From contig JBELBZ010000016.1 in NCBI GenBank assembly GCA_042095055.1, forward strand, positions 1-49,139: a stretch of 49,139 nt of DNA, given 5' to 3'. Position 1 is the stretch's first letter. Each line of letters begins with the position of its first letter. A program made the translations under genes and the position numbers. Positions 34,708 to 42,570 of this stretch are shown piece by piece. The notes beneath the pieces are model-generated. The model was not told the origin of the DNA, ran no database searches, and saw nothing but the letters and a program-made list of their open reading frames with translations. The stretch is from UBA8752 sp042095055. GTDB lineage: Bacteria; Bacteroidota; Bacteroidia; Flavobacteriales_D; Sanyastnellaceae.

Positions 34708-36567
34708 ATGCAGTGCATTCGTCTTCTGACATTTTTCGGAGTCTTATTGAGTGCCATTCCTCAGGCAACAGGCCAAGCCTTTGTCGACCGGATTGACCCT
34801 CCATTTTGGTGGACAAACATGCCGAAAGAGTCCCTGCAAATCATGGTGCATGGTGACGGCATCGCGGCCCTTGACGTCGCCATAGACCATCCAGGAGTCA
34901 CCCTCCAAAAAGTTGTTTCCGGTGACAGCCCGAACTACCGGTTTGTCTATTTGACCGTGGGTCAAGACGCACAGCCGGGGACACTTGAATTGAAATGGAC
35001 CGACCCTGAGACGGCGGGTGGAACCGTGGGCACCACCTCCTTTGAGCTCCTTGGCCGAAAAACCCAAGAACTCCAGGGCTACAACGGAAGCGACGCGATT
35101 TGCCTGATCACCCCGGACCGCTTCTCCAATGGCAATCCCGACAACGATGCCGTGGAGGGCTTGCTGGAGGCACCCGATCGCTCCGATGACCATGGACGTC
35201 ACGGTGGTGACCTCGCCGGCATCGCCCAACACCTCGGCTACCTCGACGACATGGGTTACACCGCCATATGGCTCAATCCCTTGCTCGAAAACGACCAGCC
35301 CCAATGGTCCTACCACGGTTATGCCACCACGGACTATTACCGGGTCGACCCCCGATTCGGCACCAATGAGGAATACCGCGCATTGGCAGAGGCAGCGCGC
35401 GGTAAAGGCCTCAAGGTCATCATGGACATGATCATGAACCACTGCGGTTCAGAACATCCTTGGATGGACGATTTGCCCACCAAAGACTGGATCAACAACG
35501 GCGGCACCTTCTCTCCGACCACGCATCGCCGCACCACATTGCGCGACCCCTACGCCACGGCTTCGGACCTCGCAGGCTTCTCCGACGGATGGTTCGTCCA
35601 GGAAATGCCCGACCTCAACCAGCGCCAACCCCTGCTGGCTGATTACCTCATCCAAAACACCATTTGGTGGACAGAATACCTCGGGCTCAGTGGCATACGG
35701 ATGGACACCTATCCTTATTCCGATGCCAGCTTCATGACGCAATGGACCTGCGCCATCCGCGCAGCCTACCCCCACCTCAACATCTGCGGCGAAGAATGGA
35801 GCCTCAACCCCGCTGTCCTCGCCTACTGGCAGGAGGGGCAAAACAACCGCGATGGCTATACCTCCTGCCTTCCAGGGCTGCTGGACTTTCCACTCCACCA
35901 CGCCTTCATGCAGTGCATGAACGAGGAAGAAACCTGGCATTCCGATTGGGTGAGGCTCTATGAAATGCTCGGCAACGACTTCCTCTACCCCGACCCCTTC
36001 AACCACATCGTCTTCCCGGACAACCACGACATGAGCCGGGTGCACACCCAACTCGGCGACGATGCGCGCAAGACACGTCTGGCCATGGTCTTCTTTGCCA
36101 CCACGCGCGGCATACCACAGTTCTATTACGGGACGGAAATCCTCATGACCAACACAGGGGACGACAGCCACGGCAACATCCGGAGCGACTTTCCCGGCGG
36201 ATGGTCCGGCGATGAAATCAATGGTTTTACAGGCACAGGATTAAGCCAGGAATCAGTTGAATTCCAGGCCTTCACACGCCGCCTCCTCAACTGGCGCCAG
36301 AGCGCAAGCGCGGTGCACCACGGCTCCCTGACCCACTATGTCCCGGAAGGCGAATCTTATGTCTACTTCCGTCAAGATGACACCACCACAGTCATGGTCA
36401 TACTCAACCAAGGCGACGGCCCCGAGACCCTCAATCTTGCGCGATTCGATGAGGTCCTCAAAGGGCGCCGATCGTTCAAAGAAGCACTTAGCGGTGCCGA
36501 GCCCGAAGCGATGGGCAACCAACTGACCGTGCCCGCATCCGCGGCTTGGATTCTGGAAGTGCGCTGA
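34708..36567 (+). CDS. GH13 alpha-amylase family enzyme (neopullulanase/cyclomaltodextrinase-like)
   Basis: 619 residues, exported (signal ends near 'QATGQ'). An N-terminal beta domain (about 24-115) precedes the GH13 barrel. The catalytic set is visible: Asp333 in 'LSGIRMDTYPY', Glu362 in 'NICGEEWS' and Asp441 in 'VFPDNHDMSR'. 'KVIMDMIMNHCGSEHPWM' and 'YHGYATTDYYRVDPRFG' are typical of the SusA/neopullulanase-like group. It would hydrolyse alpha-1,4-glucans such as starch, glycogen or pullulan outside the inner membrane. It starts 29 bases after the fasciclin/T9SS gene and may be co-transcribed. No T9SS domain is present, so a periplasmic location is likely. Confidence 0.95.
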   Translation: MQCIRLLTFFGVLLSAIPQATGQAFVDRIDPPFWWTNMPKESLQIMVHGDGIAALDVAIDHPGVTLQKVVSGDSPNYRFVYLTVGQDAQPGTLELKWTDPETAGGTVGTTSFELLGRKTQELQGYNGSDAICLITPDRFSNGNPDNDAVEGLLEAPDRSDDHGRHGGDLAGIAQHLGYLDDMGYTAIWLNPLLENDQPQWSYHGYATTDYYRVDPRFGTNEEYRALAEAARGKGLKVIMDMIMNHCGSEHPWMDDLPTKDWINNGGTFSPTTHRRTTLRDPYATASDLAGFSDGWFVQEMPDLNQRQPLLADYLIQNTIWWTEYLGLSGIRMDTYPYSDASFMTQWTCAIRAAYPHLNICGEEWSLNPAVLAYWQEGQNNRDGYTSCLPGLLDFPLHHAFMQCMNEEETWHSDWVRLYEMLGNDFLYPDPFNHIVFPDNHDMSRVHTQLGDDARKTRLAMVFFATTRGIPQFYYGTEILMTNTGDDSHGNIRSDFPGGWSGDEINGFTGTGLSQESVEFQAFTRRLLNWRQSASAVHHGSLTHYVPEGESYVYFRQDDTTTVMVILNQGDGPETLNLARFDEVLKGRRSFKEALSGAEPEAMGNQLTVPASAAWILEVR

Positions 36568-36595
36568 TCCTGCTGTCCCCAAGTCAAACTGTGCT

Positions 36596-37084
36596 TCAGA
36601 GCACAAGCTGCATGCGGATATCTGCCCGATCATAGACACAATCTTCTGGCAAGGGCACTTCCACAAAGCCGAATTTGCGGTAAAGGTGCAAGGCGCTTTC
36701 GAGGCGGGTGTGCGAGTACAACTCAATGACACGGGTTCCGCGCTGGCCGCAGAGGTCGATGAGAAAGGCCATCAGCTCATGGCCGAATCCATGCGAGCGC
36801 AGGTCTTCACGCACCGCCATCTTGTTGAGCTCCAACACCCCTTCTGCCCTTGGCGTAAGTGCAAATGTGGCGACCACCTCCTCCCCAAGCTTTCCAAAAT
36901 AGACTTCACCGCCTGGCCCAATCACCATCTCCTCTGGATTCCCCAGCACCTCAATATCGTAGGGCTCGAGGAGGAAATACCGGTCCAGCCAAGCCTTGTT
37001 TAGTTCAAAAAACGCGCGGCGGTACTGAGGGCTGAAAGGCACAATGGTCAGGCCCCTTGCAGGATTGGACATGGTTGATTTCAT
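36596..37084 (-). CDS. GNAT family N-acetyltransferase
   Basis: About 162 residues with the acetyl-CoA loop in 'VREDLRSHGFGHELM' (a variant of RxxGxG/A) and 'LHLYRKFGFVEVPLP' near the C-terminus, typical of GNAT enzymes. The substrate is unknown. The frame extends to a GTG at 37093; the ATG at 37084 has an AGGG stretch upstream and is preferred. It converges on the GH13 gene with 28 bases between stops. Confidence 0.88.
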   Translation of the reverse strand: MKSTMSNPARGLTIVPFSPQYRRAFFELNKAWLDRYFLLEPYDIEVLGNPEEMVIGPGGEVYFGKLGEEVVATFALTPRAEGVLELNKMAVREDLRSHGFGHELMAFLIDLCGQRGTRVIELYSHTRLESALHLYRKFGFVEVPLPEDCVYDRADIRMQLVL

Positions 37085-37184
37085 GGGAGTCACCCTGCCT
37101 AAAAACCAGAAACTTGGGCTGACACAACTTGGTCAAGACACCACCCGAAGACCATGATCACGGCACCAGTCATTTTGTGCGGTG

Positions 37185-38387
37185 TCAATGGGTGACCATA
37201 AACCGGGTCGGAGGCAAATTCCCGCAGCGGGCCACGTAAGCACCCTCTGGCCAAGATGAAACGTCAAAGCGGCCACCTTCCAAGAAGCCTCTAAAACATT
37301 CCCTTCCCTGTAAATCCCTGACAACCACCTCGCCTGCGAAACCGCCTTCAGTTCCACCAGGGGCGTGCCACTGGTCTGCTGGATTGGGATAGCCCTGCTT
37401 CAACAAAAATGGTTCAGCCGAACCCACAGATGATGGCGTTGCACCGAAACGGATCTCTTGCACATCCTCGACGCCCGGATCAATCATGTTCCAAAACTCA
37501 CAGGATACCGCACCGTCAAATCCCTCCTCTGGTGCAACCAACACTGTGAAACGCTCACCGGGAAAAACATCGAGGCTGTCTACAGCAAAAGCCTCCGGCA
37601 ATGCCCGACCATCGCTCATGAAGCAAGTGGCATGCAATTCAGGCGGAAAGTGACAACGGACGCGGCTGTAGGCCATGGACCCCAGCCGCAGTGCCAAGGT
37701 GTCGCCGGGAGCGGCCCATACCATTTGGTCTTCGTTTTCCAACTGACTTCCCGAGCTCCCATTGATCATGAAAACATCGGGGCGAATGTCGTGAAACGGA
37801 AAACTCCCAACCGGGTCCAAGTTGGTCGCGACCTCGAGGTCACTGAACAACAATGGAACATCCTCGGAGTAGGCCGGCCCTCCATCAAACAGGGTCTGAT
37901 CGGGGCGCTTCACCAAAATCATTCCATACATCCCCATCGTCAGGTGAAGGGTCGTGGTGACATGGCAGTGGTACAAAAAAGTACCTGATTGATCTGCGAC
38001 AAAAGAGTACACCGCATCGCCATTGGTGGGCACCAAGAAAGAGGTCGCCGGAACCCCATCATTTGCCTGATCGACATCGAGTCCATGCAAGTGAATGGTG
38101 TGGCTTTCGGGACTGGGATTCGCAAAGTAGAGGTCTACCGCCTGTCCTTCATTGTAGGTCAACAGTGGCCCAGGCAAGGTGATGTATCCATCGGTGACCC
38201 ATCCGTAGCCCCAGATGGGAACAGAGGAACCGTCATCCAAGAAATGAATGCCGTCCATTTCGGAGAAAAGCTGGGGAGGAAGGGCTTGACTGAGCGCTGC
38301 GTGAGACATGCACCACACACTGCACGCGAACAACAATGTCCGATACACATGGGTCAATTCCTGCCTGTATGGCGTCCTCGTCTTCAT
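37185..38387 (-). CDS. Multicopper oxidase-like protein with T9SS sorting domain
   Basis: 400 residues with a signal peptide ending near 'HAALSQ'. Two cupredoxin domains. Domain 1 holds 'HTIHLHGLD' (HxHG copper motif, His99 and His101) and 'FLYHCHVTTTLHLTMGMYG' (His140-Cys141-His142, with a later His and Met), a full type 1 and type 2/3 ligand set. Domain 2 ('YSRVRCHFPPELHATCFM') keeps few His. The C-terminal 75 residues ('LLKQGYPNPADQWHAPGG', 'VVRDLQGRECF', 'RFMVTH') are a T9SS sorting domain. Its ATG overlaps the stop of the upstream copper-protein gene (ATGA), so the two are co-translated. Substrate and oxidase activity are not shown by the sequence. Confidence 0.85.
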   Translation of the reverse strand: MKTRTPYRQELTHVYRTLLFACSVWCMSHAALSQALPPQLFSEMDGIHFLDDGSSVPIWGYGWVTDGYITLPGPLLTYNEGQAVDLYFANPSPESHTIHLHGLDVDQANDGVPATSFLVPTNGDAVYSFVADQSGTFLYHCHVTTTLHLTMGMYGMILVKRPDQTLFDGGPAYSEDVPLLFSDLEVATNLDPVGSFPFHDIRPDVFMINGSSGSQLENEDQMVWAAPGDTLALRLGSMAYSRVRCHFPPELHATCFMSDGRALPEAFAVDSLDVFPGERFTVLVAPEEGFDGAVSCEFWNMIDPGVEDVQEIRFGATPSSVGSAEPFLLKQGYPNPADQWHAPGGTEGGFAGEVVVRDLQGRECFRGFLEGGRFDVSSWPEGAYVARCGNLPPTRFMVTH

Positions 38388-39256
38388 GGCTGGATGTCAA
38401 GATGGGTGATCATACCGCCGGGATAAAGGCCCGCATTCGTCACGGCAATGAGGTTGTGATTGTGCACAGGGTACATGCCGGGCTGAAAAGCGTCGAGCCG
38501 CACAACGGTCACTTCTCCCTCAAGAAAGGGCATCGTGTCCTTGATCCAGCCCACCCGCTCGGGGTGTTTCGAAGCTTGAAGAACCTCCACATGGAAACCG
38601 TGGAAATGCAGAACATGGTCCATGCTGCCTTGATTGGCAATGGAGATATAACATGAAGTACCGACCCCAATGGAAACGTAACCGAATGGGTCGTTCAACG
38701 TGTTGGGGAAAGTCCTGTCGTTCACTGTAAACTGCCGCGGGACATATGGTGCGTCGCCATCCAACGCATTTCCTTCGGCCACCGTTTGCATCCGCGCTGG
38801 CTCCCAATCACCGAGGTTCCAGTGAAAATGTGGCAAGTCATCGTTGCCCACCATGATCATTCCTCCAGCACCGAGCACGCTGCCCCGTTCAGAAGCCAAC
38901 CCGTAGCGATAAGTGCCCGTCTCCATCGGAGGCAAAGTCAATGCTGTAAACTGGCCCGCGGGGAGCGAAACGGGATCCCAATCCCCCACACCCAACACGA
39001 AAGCATGGTTCACGGTATCCCCGTTGTGGACCACCAATTCATGGGACTGCAACACCGAGTGGACAAAAGAAAAATTGAGCGAGTCCCAACCGGCCGCCTC
39101 ACAAAAGCGCAGTGCAGGCATGGTGTCTCCGCTGAGAATGGCCTCATCGAGCTGAAGCCAAAGGGTATCGGGGACATCCTGTGACCAAGCCCTCGGAGGA
39201 CTGGAAAACCAGATGATAAACGCCGCCATCAAGCACGGCCATTGCTTCCAAAACAT
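38384..39256 (-). CDS. Cupredoxin-pair protein, Cys-less multicopper oxidase half
   Basis: 290 residues with a signal peptide ending near 'PRAWSQ'. Two cupredoxin-like domains. The second has an intact HxHG motif ('HVLHFHGFHVEVL', about 214-226) and a C-terminal 'GMYPVHNHNLIAVTNAGLYPG', where the usual HCH of blue copper oxidases reads HNH (His265, His267). The type 1 copper Cys is therefore missing while type 2/3 His ligands remain. No T9SS domain is seen. It is the first gene of a two-gene unit and overlaps the 37185-38387 gene by 4 bases. The pair may form a hetero-oligomer in which the second protein supplies the type 1 site. Confidence 0.78.
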   Translation of the reverse strand: MFWKQWPCLMAAFIIWFSSPPRAWSQDVPDTLWLQLDEAILSGDTMPALRFCEAAGWDSLNFSFVHSVLQSHELVVHNGDTVNHAFVLGVGDWDPVSLPAGQFTALTLPPMETGTYRYGLASERGSVLGAGGMIMVGNDDLPHFHWNLGDWEPARMQTVAEGNALDGDAPYVPRQFTVNDRTFPNTLNDPFGYVSIGVGTSCYISIANQGSMDHVLHFHGFHVEVLQASKHPERVGWIKDTMPFLEGEVTVVRLDAFQPGMYPVHNHNLIAVTNAGLYPGGMITHLDIQP

Positions 39257-39362
39257 GAAGGAAAGTACTCCAAATACAGGTTAGCCACTCGGGAAGGTCC
39301 ATAGAATACAACCGCCCCCTGCCACCGCAGGGAAATGTACCTTCCGACACTACGATTGCGCC

Positions 39363-41795
39363 ATGAAAAATGTCCTCAAAGCGCTCGGCCTGTTGTTGGT
39401 CTTGCTCCTCGCCTACGTTGTCTATTTCGTTCAGACCAGCAGCACCGACTACAGCTTTAGCTTGGCATCCGATGCCGTCTCCGCGCCGGTTGAAATCATC
39501 TTCGACGACATGGCGGTGCCCCACATCTACGCCGAAACCGAGGACGATGCGATGTACGCTTTGGGCTATGTCCACGCTTCGGAACGCCTCTGGCAAATGG
39601 ACCTGCTCCGGCGCGCCGGTGCCGGCGAACTTTCTGCGCTGCTCGGACCAGACATGGTCGAAAACGACCAGTATTTGCGCACCCTCGGCATGCGCGAGGC
39701 CGCAGCCCGGGTGTCGGGTGAGTTCGCCGCCCATGCACCACAGCGCATCCAAACTTCTATGGCAGCCTATCTGGATGGCATCAACCGCTTCATCGCGGAG
39801 GACAAGAAGCCCTTGGAGTACCAACTATTGGGCGCCGATCCCAAGCCCTTCGACACCCACGATGTTTACTGCGCTACAGGATTTATGGCATACAGTTTTG
39901 CCATTCACCTCAAGACAGAGCCCATCCTCGACTGGATGAATGAAGCCCTGGGGCCAACATACATGGCCGACCTGGCCACCGGCCCAGAGGGATTTACCCG
40001 CATCCCCGTCACCGGCGCTGGAACAGACAGTACCGAAGCTCCACGCACTGAGCAAGTCGGGCCCAAAACCGAGAGCCCCACACCTTCGGACATTTCTGCA
40101 ATCTCCACAAAAGCGCACCGTTTGGATGCCCTTCGCCCCGTTCCGCAGTGGCTGGGATCCAACGCTTGGGTCATCAGCGGAGACAAGACGGCGAGCGGCA
40201 AAGTGCTGTTTTGCAACGATGCCCACATGGCCTACTCGCAGCCATCGGTGTGGTACGAAGCGCACATTGTGACGCCCGAGGTTGAATACTATGGCAACCA
40301 CATCGGTGGCCTGCCTTTTCCCGCGATTGGCCACACGCGCCACCATTCTTGGGGCATTACGATGTTTGTGAACGATGACATCGACCTCTACCGAGAAACC
40401 ATCAAAGACGGCAAATACCTGCAAGGCGACCGCTGGAGGGACATCGAAGTCAACATGGAAACCATCGAAGTGGCTGGGGGGGATGACGTGACTTTTGAAC
40501 TGCGCAAAACACACCACGGCCCTTTGATCGAGGACAGCATTGCCATGTGGTGGACCTTCACCCAATATCCCGAAAACCGCATCCACGAGGCCTTCTACGG
40601 GTTTTCACGAGGAAACACCATGGAAGAGGTTCAAGACGCTGCCGCCATCATGCACGCCCCAGGCATCAACCTCATGTACGGCGATGAAGAGGGCAACATC
40701 GCTTGGTGGGCAAGCGCAAAGCTTCCCATTCGCCCAGACCACGTGAACACCAAAACCGCCATCGATGGCAGCAACCCCGCCAATGACCCCTTGGGCTGGT
40801 ATCCCTTTTCTCGAAATCCCCAATCGGTCAACCCCCAGGCAGGTTATGTGTACTCCGCAAACAATGCCCCAGACAGCGTGGCAGGGGTGCATTATCCTGG
40901 CCACTATTACGCTGGAAACACCCGTGGAGCAGGGATCGTTAAAGCCATGGAGGCCAAAGACGACTGGACCCTTGAAGGGGCACAGTCCTTGCAGCTCGAC
41001 CACCATTCACCCGTATACAAGAGCAATTGCTCCATGCTCGTGGCATTCGCCGATGCCTCGGAAACCAATTGGAAGCCTGCGCAGGCAAATGCATTGAGCC
41101 AACTCCGTCAGTGGGATGGGAGCCATACCGGCGGGCAAACAGAGCCCACACTTTACTACCGCTGGATGTACCGCACCATCGAGGGTGCCATGGCCGACGA
41201 ATTCCATCAAGCCGCTGGTGAAAACGCCGCAGAGAAATTCGAAGCTTGGCACAAAACCATAGTCAGCGAGAATTCCTTCCCAAGACTCCTTGCCAATCCC
41301 GGTTCACCTTGGTGGGACGATGTCAGCACTGCACCCCGCGACAACGCTGCCGCAATCGTTTCGGCAGCTTTCCTGTTGGCTTATACCGATTTAGAAAGCG
41401 CCCTCGGCACAGATCCGAGCGCGTGGCATTATGAACGGCTGCACACCGTTTCCCACCGCCACGCCATGGCGGATATACCCCTCCTCGGCAACTGGCTCAG
41501 CGTGGGGCCCTATGGCCTTCCTGCAGCCAAGGATGCCCTGTGCAAATACGAGTTCAAACTGAAGAAAGACATCAACTACGAGGTCTTTTCCGGCCCCTCT
41601 ATGCGCATCGGCATCGACTTCGCGGATGTGGATGCCGCCGAGAGCATCCTCCCCACTGGCCAGTCCGGCAATGTCTTCAGCGCCTTCTATGACAACCAGG
41701 CCCCGTTGTACCACACAGGCCGGTTCCGAAAGATGCGCATGGACCGAACCGACATTGAAAACAATGCGACCTTTTCCTCCAGTATTACGCCATGA
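39363..41795 (+). CDS. Penicillin acylase family (S45) N-terminal nucleophile hydrolase
   Basis: 810 residues with an N-terminal hydrophobic segment (about 7-24). The 'VEIIFDDMAVPHIYAETEDD' and 'LGYVHASERLWQMDLLRR' blocks are typical of the alpha chain. The autocleavage and nucleophile site is 'WLGSNAWVISGDKTASG', Ser266. 'RHHSWGITMFVNDDIDLY' and 'HHSPVYKSN' belong to the beta chain. S45 enzymes hydrolyse amide bonds, including beta-lactam side chains, acyl-homoserine lactones and N-acyl amino acids; the substrate here is unknown. The stop overlaps the next start (ATGA). It is divergent from the copper-protein pair with 106 bases between. Confidence 0.93.
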   Translation: MKNVLKALGLLLVLLLAYVVYFVQTSSTDYSFSLASDAVSAPVEIIFDDMAVPHIYAETEDDAMYALGYVHASERLWQMDLLRRAGAGELSALLGPDMVENDQYLRTLGMREAAARVSGEFAAHAPQRIQTSMAAYLDGINRFIAEDKKPLEYQLLGADPKPFDTHDVYCATGFMAYSFAIHLKTEPILDWMNEALGPTYMADLATGPEGFTRIPVTGAGTDSTEAPRTEQVGPKTESPTPSDISAISTKAHRLDALRPVPQWLGSNAWVISGDKTASGKVLFCNDAHMAYSQPSVWYEAHIVTPEVEYYGNHIGGLPFPAIGHTRHHSWGITMFVNDDIDLYRETIKDGKYLQGDRWRDIEVNMETIEVAGGDDVTFELRKTHHGPLIEDSIAMWWTFTQYPENRIHEAFYGFSRGNTMEEVQDAAAIMHAPGINLMYGDEEGNIAWWASAKLPIRPDHVNTKTAIDGSNPANDPLGWYPFSRNPQSVNPQAGYVYSANNAPDSVAGVHYPGHYYAGNTRGAGIVKAMEAKDDWTLEGAQSLQLDHHSPVYKSNCSMLVAFADASETNWKPAQANALSQLRQWDGSHTGGQTEPTLYYRWMYRTIEGAMADEFHQAAGENAAEKFEAWHKTIVSENSFPRLLANPGSPWWDDVSTAPRDNAAAIVSAAFLLAYTDLESALGTDPSAWHYERLHTVSHRHAMADIPLLGNWLSVGPYGLPAAKDALCKYEFKLKKDINYEVFSGPSMRIGIDFADVDAAESILPTGQSGNVFSAFYDNQAPLYHTGRFRKMRMDRTDIENNATFSSSITP

Positions 41796-42352
41796 AGACA
41801 TCCTGTTCTGCCATCAAGTCGATAGCACTGATTGGTGCATTTTTAGCAACCGTCAGTAGCACCCATGCCCAAGAAGAAAAAAGCGTAGAGCCCTACATCG
41901 AATCCAATTGGGGGCTCGCATACATCGGTGAATCTGATGCCATTTTTCCCGGGACCTCAGTCCTCATGGGAAGGCGTTCCTATTTCAGCAAAAACGGGTT
42001 CACTGATACCCAAATTGGGCTGGCATTCCCGAGCGTCTTAACGGCCAAAGTCGGAGTGGGACACACAGGGGCAAAAGGCGGTCACTTCTCAGCAGGTTTG
42101 CGGGTATTCCCTACCCATGTCTACATCCAAAACACACTACCCTCGAAGCGTTGCAATCGAGATGTGAGCCGCCGCAAGCTTCAACGCCTCGAGCGTCGCG
42201 GAAAAAGTGCCGCAGACATCAAGTGCTCCGAATGGGCTTTTTCATTTGAAATCTCCCCGCTCTTATTTACTGGATCGTTGCCCGGGGAGTTGGAGACTTT
42301 GAGCTTTTATTCCATGGCCATGCTCACAGCAGGCCACCGCTGGCTGTTTTGA
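41792..42352 (+). CDS. Small exported beta-rich protein of unknown function
   Basis: 186 residues with a signal peptide ending near 'SSTHAQ'. The remainder alternates Gly, aromatic and polar residues ('GLAYIGESDAIFPG', 'GHFSAGLRVFPTHVYIQ', 'EWAFSFEISPLLF') and ends in an aromatic residue ('AGHRWLF'), a pattern compatible with a small outer-membrane beta barrel. A basic stretch 'RRKLQRLERRGK' is unusual in the middle. I do not recognise a family. The ATGA overlap with the acylase gene implies translational coupling. Confidence 0.75.
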   Translation: MKTSCSAIKSIALIGAFLATVSSTHAQEEKSVEPYIESNWGLAYIGESDAIFPGTSVLMGRRSYFSKNGFTDTQIGLAFPSVLTAKVGVGHTGAKGGHFSAGLRVFPTHVYIQNTLPSKRCNRDVSRRKLQRLERRGKSAADIKCSEWAFSFEISPLLFTGSLPGELETLSFYSMAMLTAGHRWLF

Positions 42353-42420
42353 TCACAGAAAGGCGCTCCGGATCCCGGGTTGCACCCCTTCGTCTCTAGA
42401 AGTCAAGGTTATTAGACCGG

Positions 42421-42443
42421 TTTTTCAACAATTGTTTTTCAAC
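42421..42443. promoter_or_regulatory. Direct repeat and palindrome upstream of susC
   Basis: TTTTTCAAC occurs twice with a 14-base period (42421-42429 and 42435-42443), and the overlap creates the 10-base palindrome AACAATTGTT (42427-42436). It lies about 130 bases before the susC start. The layout fits a site for a dimeric activator of the uptake operon, but no regulator gene is adjacent. Confidence 0.35.
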
Positions 42444-42480
42444 GTATTCCTACAGGTTGCCGCCATCTTATACCTTCGTT

Positions 42481-42495
42481 GTGTACTTTGTACAC
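42481..42495. promoter_or_regulatory. Inverted repeat upstream of susC
   Basis: GTGTAC-TTT-GTACAC, perfect 6-base arms with a 3-base spacer, 75 bases before the susC ATG. It resembles the CGTGTA...TACACG element at 28023-28039. It could be an operator or an early RNA hairpin. Confidence 0.35.
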
Positions 42496-42570
42496 CTGTA
42501 AGCGGAACTGGCTTTCCTAATGGTCTGAAGCCACCGACATTCATAGCGGTTTAGATCAAATCAACCTTTC

